Numbered from the stretch's first letter, positions 16,083-25,747 are shown. The stretch: DNA of 64,000 bases from Curtobacterium sp. 'Ferrero' (GCF_002412165.1 NZ_NXIA01000002.1:186001-250000), one strand, 5' to 3'. The notes: generated by a model not told the origin, from the letters alone. Made by a program: numbers and translations.

Positions 16083-18098
16083 GTGCAACGACGCCGACCG
16101 ACCACCCGTCGGACCGACCCCCGAACGCCCCGCATCACCAGGAACGCCGCCGTCGCCGCCGCGACCGCCGCCTGCACGATCGGCGCGGTGCTGTTCGCCG
16201 CCGGTCCCGCCGACGCCGCCACGCGCCACGCCCTGCCGGGGTCGACCCCGGTCTGGGCCACGTCGGCGAACGACGCCGGCGCCGCCGCCGCCTCGACCGA
16301 CGTCGAGGGCGAGGTGTACCTGCCGCTGCGGGACCAGCAGGGGGCCGAGGCCCTGGCGACCGCCGTGTCGACGCCGGGGAACGCGCGATACCGCAAGCCG
16401 ATCAGCCCGCGGGCGTGGATCGCGCGGTACGCGCCGACGAAGGCGTCGGCCGACGAGGTCACCGACTACCTCCGGGCACAGGGCCTGACGATCACCGCGG
16501 TGCCGGCGAGCCACCAGTACGTCGTGTTCCGCGGACCGGCGTCGGTGGTCGGGTCGGTCCTCGGCACCTCGCTGCACCGCTACCGGCACGAGGGACACAC
16601 GCTCGTGGCGCCCGCGAGCGCTCCGACGCTGCCGGCCCCGATCGCGGGGCTCGTGAGCGGGGTCACGGTGGACCAGGGACGGCTCCTCACCCACCCCGAG
16701 CTCGTCCGGCAGGGGCAGACGCCGGTGACGAGCACGCCGGCGCGGTCCCTCCGGCAGCAGGCGACGGCACCCACGGGGATCGACGCGCAGTGCTCGCAGT
16801 ACGACGGCCAGCACACCGCCCCGGTGCCCGCGGCCTACGGGCAGACTCGCGTTCGCACCTTCGCGTGCGGTTACGTCCCGAAGCAGATCCGGTCGGCGTA
16901 CGGCGTGGACACGCTCGCCGCGAAGGGCGTGCAGGGACAGGGCCAGACGGTCGCGATCATCGACGCCTACGCCTCGCCGTCGATCGTGCGCGACACGAAC
17001 ACCTACTCCGCGGCGAACGGTGAGCCCGGGCTCACCAGCGCGACCTTCGCACAGCGCATCCCCGCGCCGTCGCAGTTCACCGACCAGGTGCTCTGCCAGC
17101 AGCCGAGCGGCTGGCAGGGTGAGGAGACCCTCGACGTCCAGTCCGTGCACGCCGTTGCCCCGGCGGCGAAGATCCTCTACGTGGGCGGCACGAACTGCGG
17201 CGGCGGACTCGACGTCGCGATGTCGAAGATCCTCGACCAGGGCCTCGCCGACATCGTGAGCAACAGCTACAGCGACGGCGGGGAGGACGTCCCGCTGTCG
17301 ACCGTGCGCGGGGAGGAGAACCTGCAGCTCCAGGCGGCGGGCGAGGGGATCGGCCTGTACTTCTCGAGCGGCGACGACGGCGACGAGTCGGCGTCCCTGG
17401 GCAGCGCCCAGCCGGACTTCCCGGCCTCCAGCCCGTGGGTGACCGCGGTCGGCGGCACGGCGATCGGCATCGGCCAGGACGGCCGGAAGACGTTCGAGAC
17501 CGGGTGGGGCGACGTGCTCGACCAGATCGTGTCGAGCGACCGCGGCAACGTGTACTCGTCGCCGCTCCCGGGCGACCTCGTCGGCGGCGGTGCCGGTGGT
17601 GGGCGGAGCACGCTGTTCGACCAGCCCGCGTACCAGCGGGGCATCGTCCCGGCCTCCCTCGCGAACGGCAAGCGCGTCTCCCCGGACCTGGCCGCACTCG
17701 CCGACCCGTACACCGGGTTCGCGATCGGCATCCGGCCCATCACGGACGACGGCACCCTGGCGACGGGGCCGTACCAGGACGAGACCTACGGCGGCACGTC
17801 GCTCGCCTCGCCGCTGACCGCCGCACTCTCCGCGATCGTGCAGCAGACCACCGGGGCCCGGATCGGCTTCGCGAACCCGACGCTGTACGCGACCTACCGG
17901 ACGACGCCGTCGGCGTTCACCGACGTCCGTCCGCCGCGGTCGCCCATCGCGCTGGCCTACACGAGCGCGACGAGCGGCAAGGACTACCTGGTGACGCTCG
18001 ACCACGACACCTCACTGACCACCGCCCGCGGCTACGACGACGTCACGGGTCTCGGCGCGGTGTCCTTCAGCGGGATGACGCAGGTGGCGCGGCACTAG
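16083..18098 (+). CDS. Secreted sedolisin (S53) family peptidase with prodomain
   Basis: Extracellular acid-type serine-carboxyl peptidase, 671 residues. The signal peptide runs to about residue 46 (hydrophobic core AAVAAATAACTIGAVLF, cleavage after ADA). The pro-kumamolisin domain spans about 70-215 (VEGEVYLPLRDQQGAEAL, RYRKPISP) and should be cut off autocatalytically. In the catalytic domain Glu347 and Asp351 (GEETLDV), Asp431 (FSSGDDG) and Ser573 (YGGTSLASP) fit the Glu-Asp-Asp-Ser set, and a C-terminal calcium-site pattern (DDVTGLG) is present. It stands alone and ends in a 42-bp palindrome. Probable role: protein breakdown outside the cell. Confidence 0.93.
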   Translation: MQRRRPTTRRTDPRTPRITRNAAVAAATAACTIGAVLFAAGPADAATRHALPGSTPVWATSANDAGAAAASTDVEGEVYLPLRDQQGAEALATAVSTPGNARYRKPISPRAWIARYAPTKASADEVTDYLRAQGLTITAVPASHQYVVFRGPASVVGSVLGTSLHRYRHEGHTLVAPASAPTLPAPIAGLVSGVTVDQGRLLTHPELVRQGQTPVTSTPARSLRQQATAPTGIDAQCSQYDGQHTAPVPAAYGQTRVRTFACGYVPKQIRSAYGVDTLAAKGVQGQGQTVAIIDAYASPSIVRDTNTYSAANGEPGLTSATFAQRIPAPSQFTDQVLCQQPSGWQGEETLDVQSVHAVAPAAKILYVGGTNCGGGLDVAMSKILDQGLADIVSNSYSDGGEDVPLSTVRGEENLQLQAAGEGIGLYFSSGDDGDESASLGSAQPDFPASSPWVTAVGGTAIGIGQDGRKTFETGWGDVLDQIVSSDRGNVYSSPLPGDLVGGGAGGGRSTLFDQPAYQRGIVPASLANGKRVSPDLAALADPYTGFAIGIRPITDDGTLATGPYQDETYGGTSLASPLTAALSAIVQQTTGARIGFANPTLYATYRTTPSAFTDVRPPRSPIALAYTSATSGKDYLVTLDHDTSLTTARGYDDVTGLGAVSFSGMTQVARH

Positions 18099-18111
18099 CC
18101 GCGTCGACGAC

Positions 18112-18153
18112 GGACGGGAGGCACGGTGCCGGTCGGCGCCGTGCCTCCCGTCC
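18112..18153. terminator. 42-bp palindromic element (copy 4), likely bidirectional terminator
   Basis: GGACGGGAGGCACGGTGCC pairs with GGCGCCGTGCCTCCCGTCC almost perfectly. It lies between convergent genes (protease on plus, TetR on minus), so it could end both transcripts. Confidence 0.72.
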
Positions 18154-18207
18154 GTCACCGGCGCGCGTCGCGTCGACGGCGACCGCACGAGCGGCCGCGG
18201 GGCGCGC

Positions 18208-18786
18208 TCAGCGCCACCAGGACGGGAGCGAGCGGGTGATCGTCTCGACCAGCGCCCTGCGTGACCGGCGGGGTCCCGCGAGCCACACCTCGATCGCCCC
18301 GACGACGCCCTGCGCCACGAACCCGGCGGCGACGTCGTCGAGCAGTTCGGGCCGGCCGTCGGGCAGGTCGCGGACGTGCTGCGCGCTCGACACCGTGAAG
18401 TGGTCGACGAGCAGTCGGTGCAGAGAGGCGTCCTCGGGGTCGGGCAGCGCCGTGCAGTAGACGGCGCGGTGTGCGACGACGTGGTCGACCACGGCCTCGA
18501 TGCCGCGGCGCGTGATCGCCTCGAGCTCCGCGGGCGAGGTGCCGCGCTCGACGGCGGCCCGCCGTGCGGTCTGGTCGGTCTCGCGGATCCGGTCGAGCTC
18601 CGGCGTGAGGACGTCGGCCAGCAGCGAGCCGGGGGAGACGGCGTGCGAGTAGAACGTCGCCCGGTTGATGCCGGCGGCCCGCGTGACGTCGGAGACGGTG
18701 ATGCGGGACACCGGTCGATCGGCGGCGAGTCGGAGGATCGCCTCGCGCAGCGCTGCCGTGGTGTGCAGGATCCGGGCGTCCACCAT
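18208..18786 (-). CDS. TetR-family transcriptional regulator
   Basis: Repressor-type regulator of 192 residues. N-terminal helix-turn-helix: ALREAILRLAADRPVSRITV then VTRAAGINRATFYSHAVS. The C-terminal ligand and dimer domain is unassigned. The ATG at 18786 has AAGGGGG upstream; a longer in-frame start adds 15 residues and is less likely. It is divergent from the Bcr/CflA-type efflux gene at 18966. The shared 179-bp region holds a perfect 12-bp palindrome, so control of the pump is the simplest idea. Confidence 0.88.
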   Translation of the reverse strand: MVDARILHTTAALREAILRLAADRPVSRITVSDVTRAAGINRATFYSHAVSPGSLLADVLTPELDRIRETDQTARRAAVERGTSPAELEAITRRGIEAVVDHVVAHRAVYCTALPDPEDASLHRLLVDHFTVSSAQHVRDLPDGRPELLDDVAAGFVAQGVVGAIEVWLAGPRRSRRALVETITRSLPSWWR

Positions 18787-18870
18787 GACGCTGGCCCCCT
18801 TCTGGTCCGTCCGCCCCGGTCGATCGGGCAATCAGAACGTACCGCATGTCAGAAGACGCACAGGAGCCGC

Positions 18871-18899
18871 TAGCATGGACCTGCGGACGAATCGATTCG
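18871..18899 (+). promoter_or_regulatory. Candidate promoter with overlapping TetR operator
   Basis: TAGCAT at 18871-18876 is a -10-like element directed at the efflux gene. The palindrome CGAATCGATTCG at 18888-18899 would lie over the first transcribed bases, where a bound TetR protein blocks initiation. Confidence 0.45.
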
Positions 18900-18965
18900 A
18901 TCCCGCATCTCCAGCCGCCCGTCGCGGCGCCCCTCCGCAACCCCCTCATCGTCGAAGGACCCCTC

Positions 18966-20222
18966 GTGACCGCGCCCGCCACCACCGGTTCGCTCCGCAT
19001 CGTCGTCCACCCGGGCGACTCGCTCACCCGCGCGCAGCGCCTGGTGTACGTCTTCGTGCTCGGTGCGTTGACCGCCCTCGGCCCGTTCACGATCGACCTC
19101 TACCTGCCGGCCTTCCCGTCGATCAAGGACCAGTTCGGCATCACGGACGGCGCCGTCCAGCTCACCCTGACGGCAACGACGCTCGGGTTCGCCGTCGGGC
19201 AGCTCCTCGTCGGACCGTGGAGCGACAAGGTCGGCCGTCGGCTGCCCCTCATCCTCGCGACGAGCGTGCACGTCGCCGCCTCCGTGGGCGCCGCGCTCGC
19301 ACCGAACGTCGAGGTGCTCGCCCTCTTCCGGGTGCTGCAGGGCATGGGGGCCTCGGCGGGCGGTGTCGTGGCCATGGCGACCGTGCGTGACCTGTTCGGC
19401 GGCAAGCCGCTCGTGCGCATGCTCTCGCGGCTCGCGATGGTCAACGGCCTCGCCCCGATCCTCGCGCCCGTCATCGGCTCGCAGATGCTCCGCTTCGTCG
19501 ACTGGCACGGCGTGTTCGTGTTCCTCGCCTGCTACGGCCTCGCGGTCGTGATCGCGTCGGTGCTGCTCATCGTCGAGACCCTGCCGCCGGCCCGACGCCA
19601 CGACGCCGGGCACTCGAGCGTCCGGCAACGCTACCGGGCACTGTTCTCGGACCGCATCTTCGTCGGCGTGGCCCTCATCGGCGCGATGGTGTTCAGCGGA
19701 CTGTTCTCGTACCTCAGCTCGTCGTCGCTGCTGTTCCAGGACGTCTACGGACTCGACGCGCAGCAGTACGGTCTGCTCTTCGCGGTGAACTCGATCGGTG
19801 TCGTGCTCGGCGTGCAGATCTCGTCGCGCCTGGCCCAGCGGGTCGGGCCGCAGTGGATCCTCGCCTGCTCGACCGCGACGCTCTTCACAGCGGCGGTGGC
19901 GATCATCGTGCTCGACCTCCTCGGTGCCGGCATGGTGGGCGTGCTCGTCCCGCTGTGGTTCTTCATCGCCGCGTGCGGCTTCTCGTTCCCGCTCGTGCAG
20001 GTCATCGGCCTCGCCGCACACGGCAAGGAAGCGGGGACCGCCGCCTCCCTCCTCGGTGCGCTGAACTTCGGGGTGGCGGGGCTCATCTCGCCGATCGTCG
20101 GCCTGCTCGGCATCTCGACGGCGGTCCCGATGGCGGCCGTCATGGCGTGCACGTCGGCCGTGGCGATCGTGCTGCTCTGGGCGGTCGTCCGTCCGCGGAG
20201 CGTCCCGGCCCTGTCGCACTGA
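18966..20222 (+). CDS. Bcr/CflA-type multidrug MFS transporter
   Basis: Twelve-helix drug:proton antiporter of 418 residues. Bcr/CflA-group signatures: TIDLYLPAFPSIKDQFG in helix 1, LTATTLGFAVGQLLVGPWSD with motif-A-like DKVGRRLP, then FRVLQGMGASAGGVVAMATV with RDLFGG. The GTG at 18966 is preceded by GAAGGACC; a longer in-frame start at 18846 overlaps the promoter and is rejected. Likely under the divergent TetR gene. Confidence 0.93.
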   Translation: MTAPATTGSLRIVVHPGDSLTRAQRLVYVFVLGALTALGPFTIDLYLPAFPSIKDQFGITDGAVQLTLTATTLGFAVGQLLVGPWSDKVGRRLPLILATSVHVAASVGAALAPNVEVLALFRVLQGMGASAGGVVAMATVRDLFGGKPLVRMLSRLAMVNGLAPILAPVIGSQMLRFVDWHGVFVFLACYGLAVVIASVLLIVETLPPARRHDAGHSSVRQRYRALFSDRIFVGVALIGAMVFSGLFSYLSSSSLLFQDVYGLDAQQYGLLFAVNSIGVVLGVQISSRLAQRVGPQWILACSTATLFTAAVAIIVLDLLGAGMVGVLVPLWFFIAACGFSFPLVQVIGLAAHGKEAGTAASLLGALNFGVAGLISPIVGLLGISTAVPMAAVMACTSAVAIVLLWAVVRPRSVPALSH

Positions 20223-20265
20223 ACCGACCCGGACCGCGCGGGCGCCGCGTTCGTATGCTGTGCCC

Positions 20266-22254
20266 ATGAGCGATGCAGTGGAGCAGGCGCGGGCGGCAGC
20301 GGCGGCGGCGAAGGCGGCGGCGGACGAGGCGCGTCGGCTCGCCGACGAGGCCGCGGCGCGCGCCGAGGAGCTCGCGGCGGCACTGCAGGCCCAGGACCGG
20401 GTGCCCGCCGATGGGTCGGAACCGACCCTCGCCGACGGTGCGGACGCGACCCCGGCCGGTGGCGACCCTGCGTCGTCGAGCGGCACCGTGCCTCCCGGCC
20501 AGGCCGCCGCGGGCGACCGCACCGCACCCGCCGGACCACTCGGCGCCGACGCGGTCGCCGCCGTCCGCGACGGGTACCGCGTCGCGGGCAGCGCGCTCGA
20601 ACTCGGCGCACTCGTCAACGGCGAGGCCATCCCCGACGTCCAGGTCCGGATCCCGCTCGGCATGCTCAACCGGCACGGGCTCGTGGCGGGCGCCACCGGC
20701 ACCGGCAAGACCCGGACACTGCAGGTCCTCGCGGAGCAGATCGCGGCGGCGGGCGTGCCCGTGTTCGCCGCCGACGTGAAGGGCGACCTGTCCGGGCTGG
20801 CGGTCGCGGGGACGCCGAGCGACAAGCTGCTCGCCCGCACGGCCGGCATCGGGCAGGACTGGCGGGGCGTCGCGAGCCAGGCCGAGTTCTACGCCCTCGG
20901 CGGGCAGGGGACCGGCGTGCCGATCCGGGCGACCGTCTCCGGGTTCGGACCCCTGCTGCTCGCGAAGGTCCTCGGGCTCAACGAGACCCAGGAGTCCTCG
21001 CTGGGCCTCGTGTTCCACTACGCCGAGCACGCCGGGCTGCCGCTCGTCGACCTGTCGGACCTCCGCAGCGTGCTGACGTTCCTCGTGAGCGCCGAGGGCA
21101 AGCAGGAGCTCGCGGCGCTCGGCGGGCTGTCGAAGCAGACGGCGGGGGTGATCCTCCGCGAGCTCATCACGTTCGCCGACGCCGGAGCCGACCGGTTCTT
21201 CGGCGAGCCGGAGATCGACACGCAGCTGTTCCTGCGCACCGCCGCGGACGGACGCGGCATCGTCCACCTGCTCGAGGTGCCCGGCGTGCAGGACCAGCCC
21301 GCGGTGTTCTCGACGTTCCTGATGTGGCTGCTCGCGGACCTGTTCAACGAGCTGCCCGAGGTCGGCGACCAGGACAAGCCGAAGCTGGTGTTCTTCTTCG
21401 ACGAAGCGCACCTGCTCTTCGCCGGCGCCTCGAAGGACTTCACCGACCAGATCATCCGGACCGTGCGGCTCATCCGCTCGAAGGGCGTCGGCATCTTCTT
21501 CGTCACGCAGACGCCGAAGGACGTCCCGAACGACGTCCTCGCCCAGCTCGGCTCGCGCATCCAGCACCAGCTCCGGGCACACACCCCCGACGACGCGAAG
21601 GCGCTCCGGGCCACCGTGTCGACCTACCCGTCGAGCGACTACGACCTCGGCGAGGTCCTCACGTCGCTCGCGACCGGTGAGGCGATCGTGACGGTGATGA
21701 ACGAGAAGGGCGCGCCGACCCCGGTGGCCTGGACCCGGCTGCGTGCCCCCGAGGGGTCGATGGACCCGATGCCCGCCGACGAACTGGCCGCGCGCGTGCA
21801 GGCGTCGCCGTTGCTCGCCACCTACGGCACGCGCGTCGACCCGGACTCTGCGTACGAGATGCTCGCGCGCCGGATGGAGGCGGCAGCCGCGGACGCCGCC
21901 GCTGCCGATGCCGAGAAGGCCGCCGCCGAGGCGGCTGCCGAGGCCGAGGAGGAAGCCGCCCGCGCCCAGGTCACCGCGGCGAAGGAAGCAGCCGCGAAGG
22001 CGAAGCAGGAGGAACGCGACCGGGCGGCCGCGCAGAAGGAGTACGAGAAGGCCCAGCGCGAGTTCGAGCGGGCCGAGCGGGCGGCCGAGGCGCGACGGTC
22101 CGGGCGGTCGGCTCCGCGGACGACGGGGTCACGGACGACGACGTCGCGTCGCGCGGGGGACCCGTTGTCGGACCTGCTCGGCTCCGGACTCGGTGGGACG
22201 ATCGCCAAGGAGGTCGTCCGCGGGATCTTCTCGACCCTGCGTCGACGCCGCTGA
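20266..22254 (+). CDS. HerA-like ATPase, DUF853 family
   Basis: Cytoplasmic AAA-type ATPase of 662 residues. A 40-residue Ala/Glu-rich coil leads into the DUF853 core: Walker A GATGTGKTRTLQVL (about residue 145), DVKGDLSGLAV, and Walker B VFFFDEAHLLF, with VTQTPKDVPNDVLAQLGSRI as sensor-like region. A long Ala/Glu/Lys/Arg coiled coil spans about 535-620, with a short basic tail ending RRRR. Family members are called HerA/YjgR-like helicases, but the cellular role is not established. TATGCT at 20254-20259 is 6 nt before the ATG, fitting a leaderless transcript. Confidence 0.9.
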   Translation: MSDAVEQARAAAAAAKAAADEARRLADEAAARAEELAAALQAQDRVPADGSEPTLADGADATPAGGDPASSSGTVPPGQAAAGDRTAPAGPLGADAVAAVRDGYRVAGSALELGALVNGEAIPDVQVRIPLGMLNRHGLVAGATGTGKTRTLQVLAEQIAAAGVPVFAADVKGDLSGLAVAGTPSDKLLARTAGIGQDWRGVASQAEFYALGGQGTGVPIRATVSGFGPLLLAKVLGLNETQESSLGLVFHYAEHAGLPLVDLSDLRSVLTFLVSAEGKQELAALGGLSKQTAGVILRELITFADAGADRFFGEPEIDTQLFLRTAADGRGIVHLLEVPGVQDQPAVFSTFLMWLLADLFNELPEVGDQDKPKLVFFFDEAHLLFAGASKDFTDQIIRTVRLIRSKGVGIFFVTQTPKDVPNDVLAQLGSRIQHQLRAHTPDDAKALRATVSTYPSSDYDLGEVLTSLATGEAIVTVMNEKGAPTPVAWTRLRAPEGSMDPMPADELAARVQASPLLATYGTRVDPDSAYEMLARRMEAAAADAAAADAEKAAAEAAAEAEEEAARAQVTAAKEAAAKAKQEERDRAAAQKEYEKAQREFERAERAAEARRSGRSAPRTTGSRTTTSRRAGDPLSDLLGSGLGGTIAKEVVRGIFSTLRRRR

Positions 22255-22265
22255 CGCGCCGCCGA

Positions 22266-22322
22266 CCGTCAGCGCCGCCGGCCGTCAGCGGGGTCGGCCG
22301 TCAGCGCCGCCGGCCGTCAGCG
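22266..22322. repeat. 16-bp tandem repeat, about 3.5 copies
   Basis: Units start at 22266, 22282, 22298 and 22314 with consensus CCGTCAGCGCCGCCGG. The array fills the gap between two convergent genes, and the stop codon of the minus-strand gene (22317-22319) lies in the last unit. Confidence 0.85.
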
Positions 22323-22946
22323 GGCGAGGAGTCCGGCGGTCTCCACCGCCAGCAGCGCCCCGACGAGCACCACCGCGGCGAGACCGACGCCGATGACCGG
22401 ACCGCGACGCTCGAACCAGGCACGGCTGGTGGGCCACCGCTCGGCGATCTCGCGGGCGGAGAGGGCGCGGGGCTCCTGCAAGACGGTCGTGCCGAGCTCC
22501 TCGACGACGCGGTCCTGCCCGGAGCGGCCCCAGACGTCGGACCGCATCCGGAAGAGGTAGGTGCCGTCCTCGGCGAAGGCCAGGAGCTCCCGCACGGAGC
22601 GGTCGAGTGCGGCACGCTCGACGAGCACGACACGGTCGACGCACGCGCGGTCGAGTTGCTTGGTCCGCGAGAGCACCCCGTGCACGGCGACGCTCGTCGC
22701 GTCCACACCCACGTAGGCGGTGCCGATCCGGACCGCGACCGCGCCGACGACCACGGCGAGGACGGCGACGACCGTCGCCATCAGCGCCCAGAGCCGGAAC
22801 GGGAACGAGACCCAGACGAGCGCGACCGCGAGGGGGACGGCGGAGAAGACGATGCTCAGCACGGTCGACCGCACGAGCGCGGTACGCGGCCGGACGACGA
22901 GGTCCCACGTCTGCGGGCGTGGTCGGATCGCAGCCTGCGCGGTCAT
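22317..22946 (-). CDS. Two-helix plus C-terminal-helix membrane protein, PH-like domain
   Basis: Membrane protein of 209 residues. After a short basic lead come two close helices (about 25-43 and 48-68), then a cytoplasmic domain (about 75-135, VGVDATSVAVHGVLSRTKQL, VVLVERAALDRSVRELL) with the look of bacterial PH-like membrane-associated domains, and a final helix at 180-202. The ATG at 22946 has GGGGGA upstream. The family link is tentative and no function is assigned. Confidence 0.72.
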   Translation of the reverse strand: MTAQAAIRPRPQTWDLVVRPRTALVRSTVLSIVFSAVPLAVALVWVSFPFRLWALMATVVAVLAVVVGAVAVRIGTAYVGVDATSVAVHGVLSRTKQLDRACVDRVVLVERAALDRSVRELLAFAEDGTYLFRMRSDVWGRSGQDRVVEELGTTVLQEPRALSAREIAERWPTSRAWFERRGPVIGVGLAAVVLVGALLAVETAGLLAR

Positions 22947-23289
22947 GTCCCCCACGATGCGGTCCTCCCGGTGATGGTGGGCGTGACGATCTGGACGTCG
23001 AGAACGACGCCCCTGCCGCTCCTGCACCCGAGTGGACCCGTCCCGGGGTCCACCGTCCGCTCAGCATAGGGGACCGACCCCCGGTGGAGACAACCCGTTC
23101 CACCCCGATCGGGCGGTTCCCGGCCAGTCCTTGGTGCACGGGGTGCACCGCGGTCGGCCAGGTGGGGGACCACGACGGCCGAGTGGGAGAGGGCGGGGCG
23201 GGGACGACGACGGCGCGGGTCCGAAGGGGGCCCGCGCCGGAGTGGTGTCGACGAGCGCTGGGCGTGCGTCGCGTCGTCAGCGTCGTCGT
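22947..23289. other. Intergenic region, 343 bp
   Basis: No gene seen. On the minus strand TATGCT (23063-23068) could be a -10 for the membrane protein gene. TCCACC near 23049 and GGTGGA near 23084 form an imperfect inverted repeat around it. Confidence 0.35.
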
Positions 23290-23380
23290 GCGTGGCGGAG
23301 GATAGGGGATTCGAACCCCTGAGGGCTTGCACCCAACACGCTTTCCAAGCGTGCGCCATAGGCCACTAGGCGAATCCTCC
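23290..23380 (-). tRNA. tRNA-Ser (GGA anticodon)
   Basis: Minus-strand class II tRNA. The 7-bp acceptor stem is GGAGGAT with ATCCTCC. The anticodon loop TTGGAAA gives GGA, followed by a long variable arm and a T-arm with GGTTCGAATCC. The 3' end GCCA, including CCA, is encoded. Confidence 0.96.
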
Positions 23381-23502
23381 AGGCGCCACCTCGCGGTGGC
23401 GACACCCCATGGTACAGGTCCGCGGGGGTGTGGATGACCACCGCCGTCCACACCCGGGTCCCTCCCGGCTGGGTCGTCATGTGGGGTGGCTACCCTGGAA
23501 CG

Positions 23503-25644
23503 GTGTCGACCCGCATCTACATCACGTCAGCCGAGGGACACACGGGCAAGAGCACCGTCGCCCTCGGGGTCCTCGAGACGCTCGCCCGCACGGTCGGCAG
23601 GGTCGGCGTGTTCCGGCCCGTGGCACGGTCGGTGGACGAACCGGACTGGGTGCTCGAGCTGCTCCTCCAGCACACCGCCGTCGGCATCTCGTACGACGAC
23701 GCCGTCGGGGTCACCTACGACGACGTCCACGCCGACCCGGACGCCGCACTCGCGACGATCGTCCGCCGCTTCGCGCAGGTCGAGCGGCAGTGCGACGCGG
23801 TGGTGGTGCTCGGCTCCGACTACACCGACGTCGGCAGCCCGACCGAGCTCTCCTTCAACGCGAAGGTCGCCACCAACCTCGGCGCTCCCGTGCTGCTCGT
23901 GCTCGGCGGGCGTGACGCCGCCGACCGCGGTGCCCGGACGCCGGAGGCGATGGCGCAGGTGGCCGACGTGACGACGAGCGAGCTCCGGGCAGCGCACGCC
24001 CAGCTGCTCGGCGTCGTGGTGAACCGCGCCGACCCGGACCGCCTCGACGACGTCGTCGCGACGGTCGGTGCCGCGGTGCACGACGACCACCCCGGGGTGC
24101 CGGTGTGGGCCATCCCCGAGGACCCCGTGCTCGTCGCGCCGACCGTCCGTGCCCTGCTCGAGGCCACCGACGCCACGCTCGTGCGGGGCGACGAGGCGCT
24201 GCTCGAACGCGAGGCGCTCGGCACCGTCGTCGCCGGCATGAGCATGGAGAACGTGCTGCCGCGGCTCATCGAGGGCGGGATCGTGGTCGTGCCGGGTGAC
24301 CGCAGCGACGTCCTCATCGCGATGCTGCTCGCCAACCAGTCGGACACGTTCCCGAGCCTCGCGGGCGTCATCCTGAACGGCGGGTTCGAGACGTCGCCGC
24401 AGATCAGCCGACTGCTCGAGGGCCTGTCGAGCAGCCTGCCGATCGCCCAGAACACCCTGGGCACCTACGACACCGCCCTCCGCATCACCCAGACCCGTGG
24501 TCGGCTCGCGGCGGACTCGCCCCGCAAGGCCGACCTCGCCCTCGCACTGTTCGAGCAGCACGTCGACGCGGACGAACTCCGGGACCGGCTGCAGGTCACC
24601 CCGTCCGGGGTGGTCACGCCGCTCATGTTCGAGCACGGCCTGCTCGACCGGGCCCGCGGCCACGGCAAGCACATCGTCCTGCCCGAGGGCGACGACGACC
24701 GCATCCTCCGGGCGGCGTCGACGCTGCTCGCCCGGCAGGTCTGCCGGATCACGATCCTCGGCGACCCGGCGTCGATCCGGGCGCGCGCGACCGAGCTCGG
24801 CCTCGACCTCGAGCAGGCGCAGCTCCTCAGCCCGTTCGACCCGGAGCTGCGGGAGCGGTTCGCCGTGGAGTACGCCCGGCTCCGCGCCCACAAGGGGATG
24901 TCGGTCGAGCTGGCCCGCGACACCGTCACCGACGTGTCCTACTTCGGCACGCTCATGGTCCAGCTCGGGCTCGCGGACGGCATGGTCTCGGGCGCGAAGC
25001 ACACGACGGCGCACACCATCCGGCCGTCGTTCGAGATCATCAAGACGCGGCCGGAGACGTCGATCGTGTCCAGCGTGTTCCTGATGGCGCTCGCCGACCG
25101 GGTCCTCGTGTACGGCGACTGCGCCGTCATCCCCGACCCGACCAGCGAGCAGCTCGCGGACATCGCGATCTCCTCCGCCGAGACCGCGACGCAGTTCGGC
25201 ATCGAACCGCGCGTGGCGATGCTCAGCTACTCGACCGGCGACAGCGGCTCGGGGGCCGACGTCGACAAGGTGCGGGCGGGGACCGCGTTCGTGCGCGAGC
25301 GCCGACCGGACCTGCTCGTCGAGGGCCCGATCCAGTACGACGCGGCGGCGGACCCGACGGTGGCCAGCACGAAGATGCCGGACTCGCCGGTGGCCGGCAA
25401 GGCGACGGTGTTCATCTTCCCCGACCTCAACACCGGCAACAACACGTACAAGGCCGTGCAGCGATCGGCGGGGGCCGTCGCGATCGGCCCGGTGCTGCAG
25501 GGGCTCCGCAAGCCGATCAACGACCTCTCGCGCGGAGCCCTCGTCAGCGACATCGTCAACACCGTCGCGATCACCGCCATCCAGGCGGGGACCGCCGGCG
25601 ACGGCGGCCCGGTCGGCCCGGCCACCCACCCGGCCGCACCCTGA
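23503..25644 (+). CDS. pta: Phosphate acetyltransferase
   Basis: Long-form Pta of 713 residues, converting acetyl-CoA and phosphate to acetyl-phosphate and CoA. The N-terminal P-loop, BioD-like domain (YITSAEGHTGKSTVALGVLE) is followed by a DRTGG-type regulatory domain (about 215-330) and the C-terminal catalytic PTA domain (about 385-705: VLPEGDDDRILRAA, DGMVSGAKHTTAHTIRPS, IFPDLNTGNNTYKA). TACCCT at 23491-23496 lies 6 nt before the GTG start. An upstream in-frame ATG would add 25 residues across the promoter. It pairs with ackA, 120 bp downstream. Confidence 0.97.
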   Translation: MSTRIYITSAEGHTGKSTVALGVLETLARTVGRVGVFRPVARSVDEPDWVLELLLQHTAVGISYDDAVGVTYDDVHADPDAALATIVRRFAQVERQCDAVVVLGSDYTDVGSPTELSFNAKVATNLGAPVLLVLGGRDAADRGARTPEAMAQVADVTTSELRAAHAQLLGVVVNRADPDRLDDVVATVGAAVHDDHPGVPVWAIPEDPVLVAPTVRALLEATDATLVRGDEALLEREALGTVVAGMSMENVLPRLIEGGIVVVPGDRSDVLIAMLLANQSDTFPSLAGVILNGGFETSPQISRLLEGLSSSLPIAQNTLGTYDTALRITQTRGRLAADSPRKADLALALFEQHVDADELRDRLQVTPSGVVTPLMFEHGLLDRARGHGKHIVLPEGDDDRILRAASTLLARQVCRITILGDPASIRARATELGLDLEQAQLLSPFDPELRERFAVEYARLRAHKGMSVELARDTVTDVSYFGTLMVQLGLADGMVSGAKHTTAHTIRPSFEIIKTRPETSIVSSVFLMALADRVLVYGDCAVIPDPTSEQLADIAISSAETATQFGIEPRVAMLSYSTGDSGSGADVDKVRAGTAFVRERRPDLLVEGPIQYDAAADPTVASTKMPDSPVAGKATVFIFPDLNTGNNTYKAVQRSAGAVAIGPVLQGLRKPINDLSRGALVSDIVNTVAITAIQAGTAGDGGPVGPATHPAAP

Positions 25645-25672
25645 CCGACCAGCGCGAGTCGTGCCTCCCGTC

Positions 25673-25747
25673 CGAACTGCCGTGCCCGTCGAACTGCCGT
25701 GCCCGTCGAACTGCCGTGCCCGTCGAACTGCCGTGCCCGTCGAACAG
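25673..25747. repeat. 17-bp tandem repeat between pta and ackA, about 4.4 copies
   Basis: CGAACTGCCGTGCCCGT is repeated exactly at 25673, 25690, 25707 and 25724, with a partial copy to 25747. Just before it, GCCTCCCGTCC (25663-25673) matches one arm of the 42-bp palindrome family. Confidence 0.92.
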
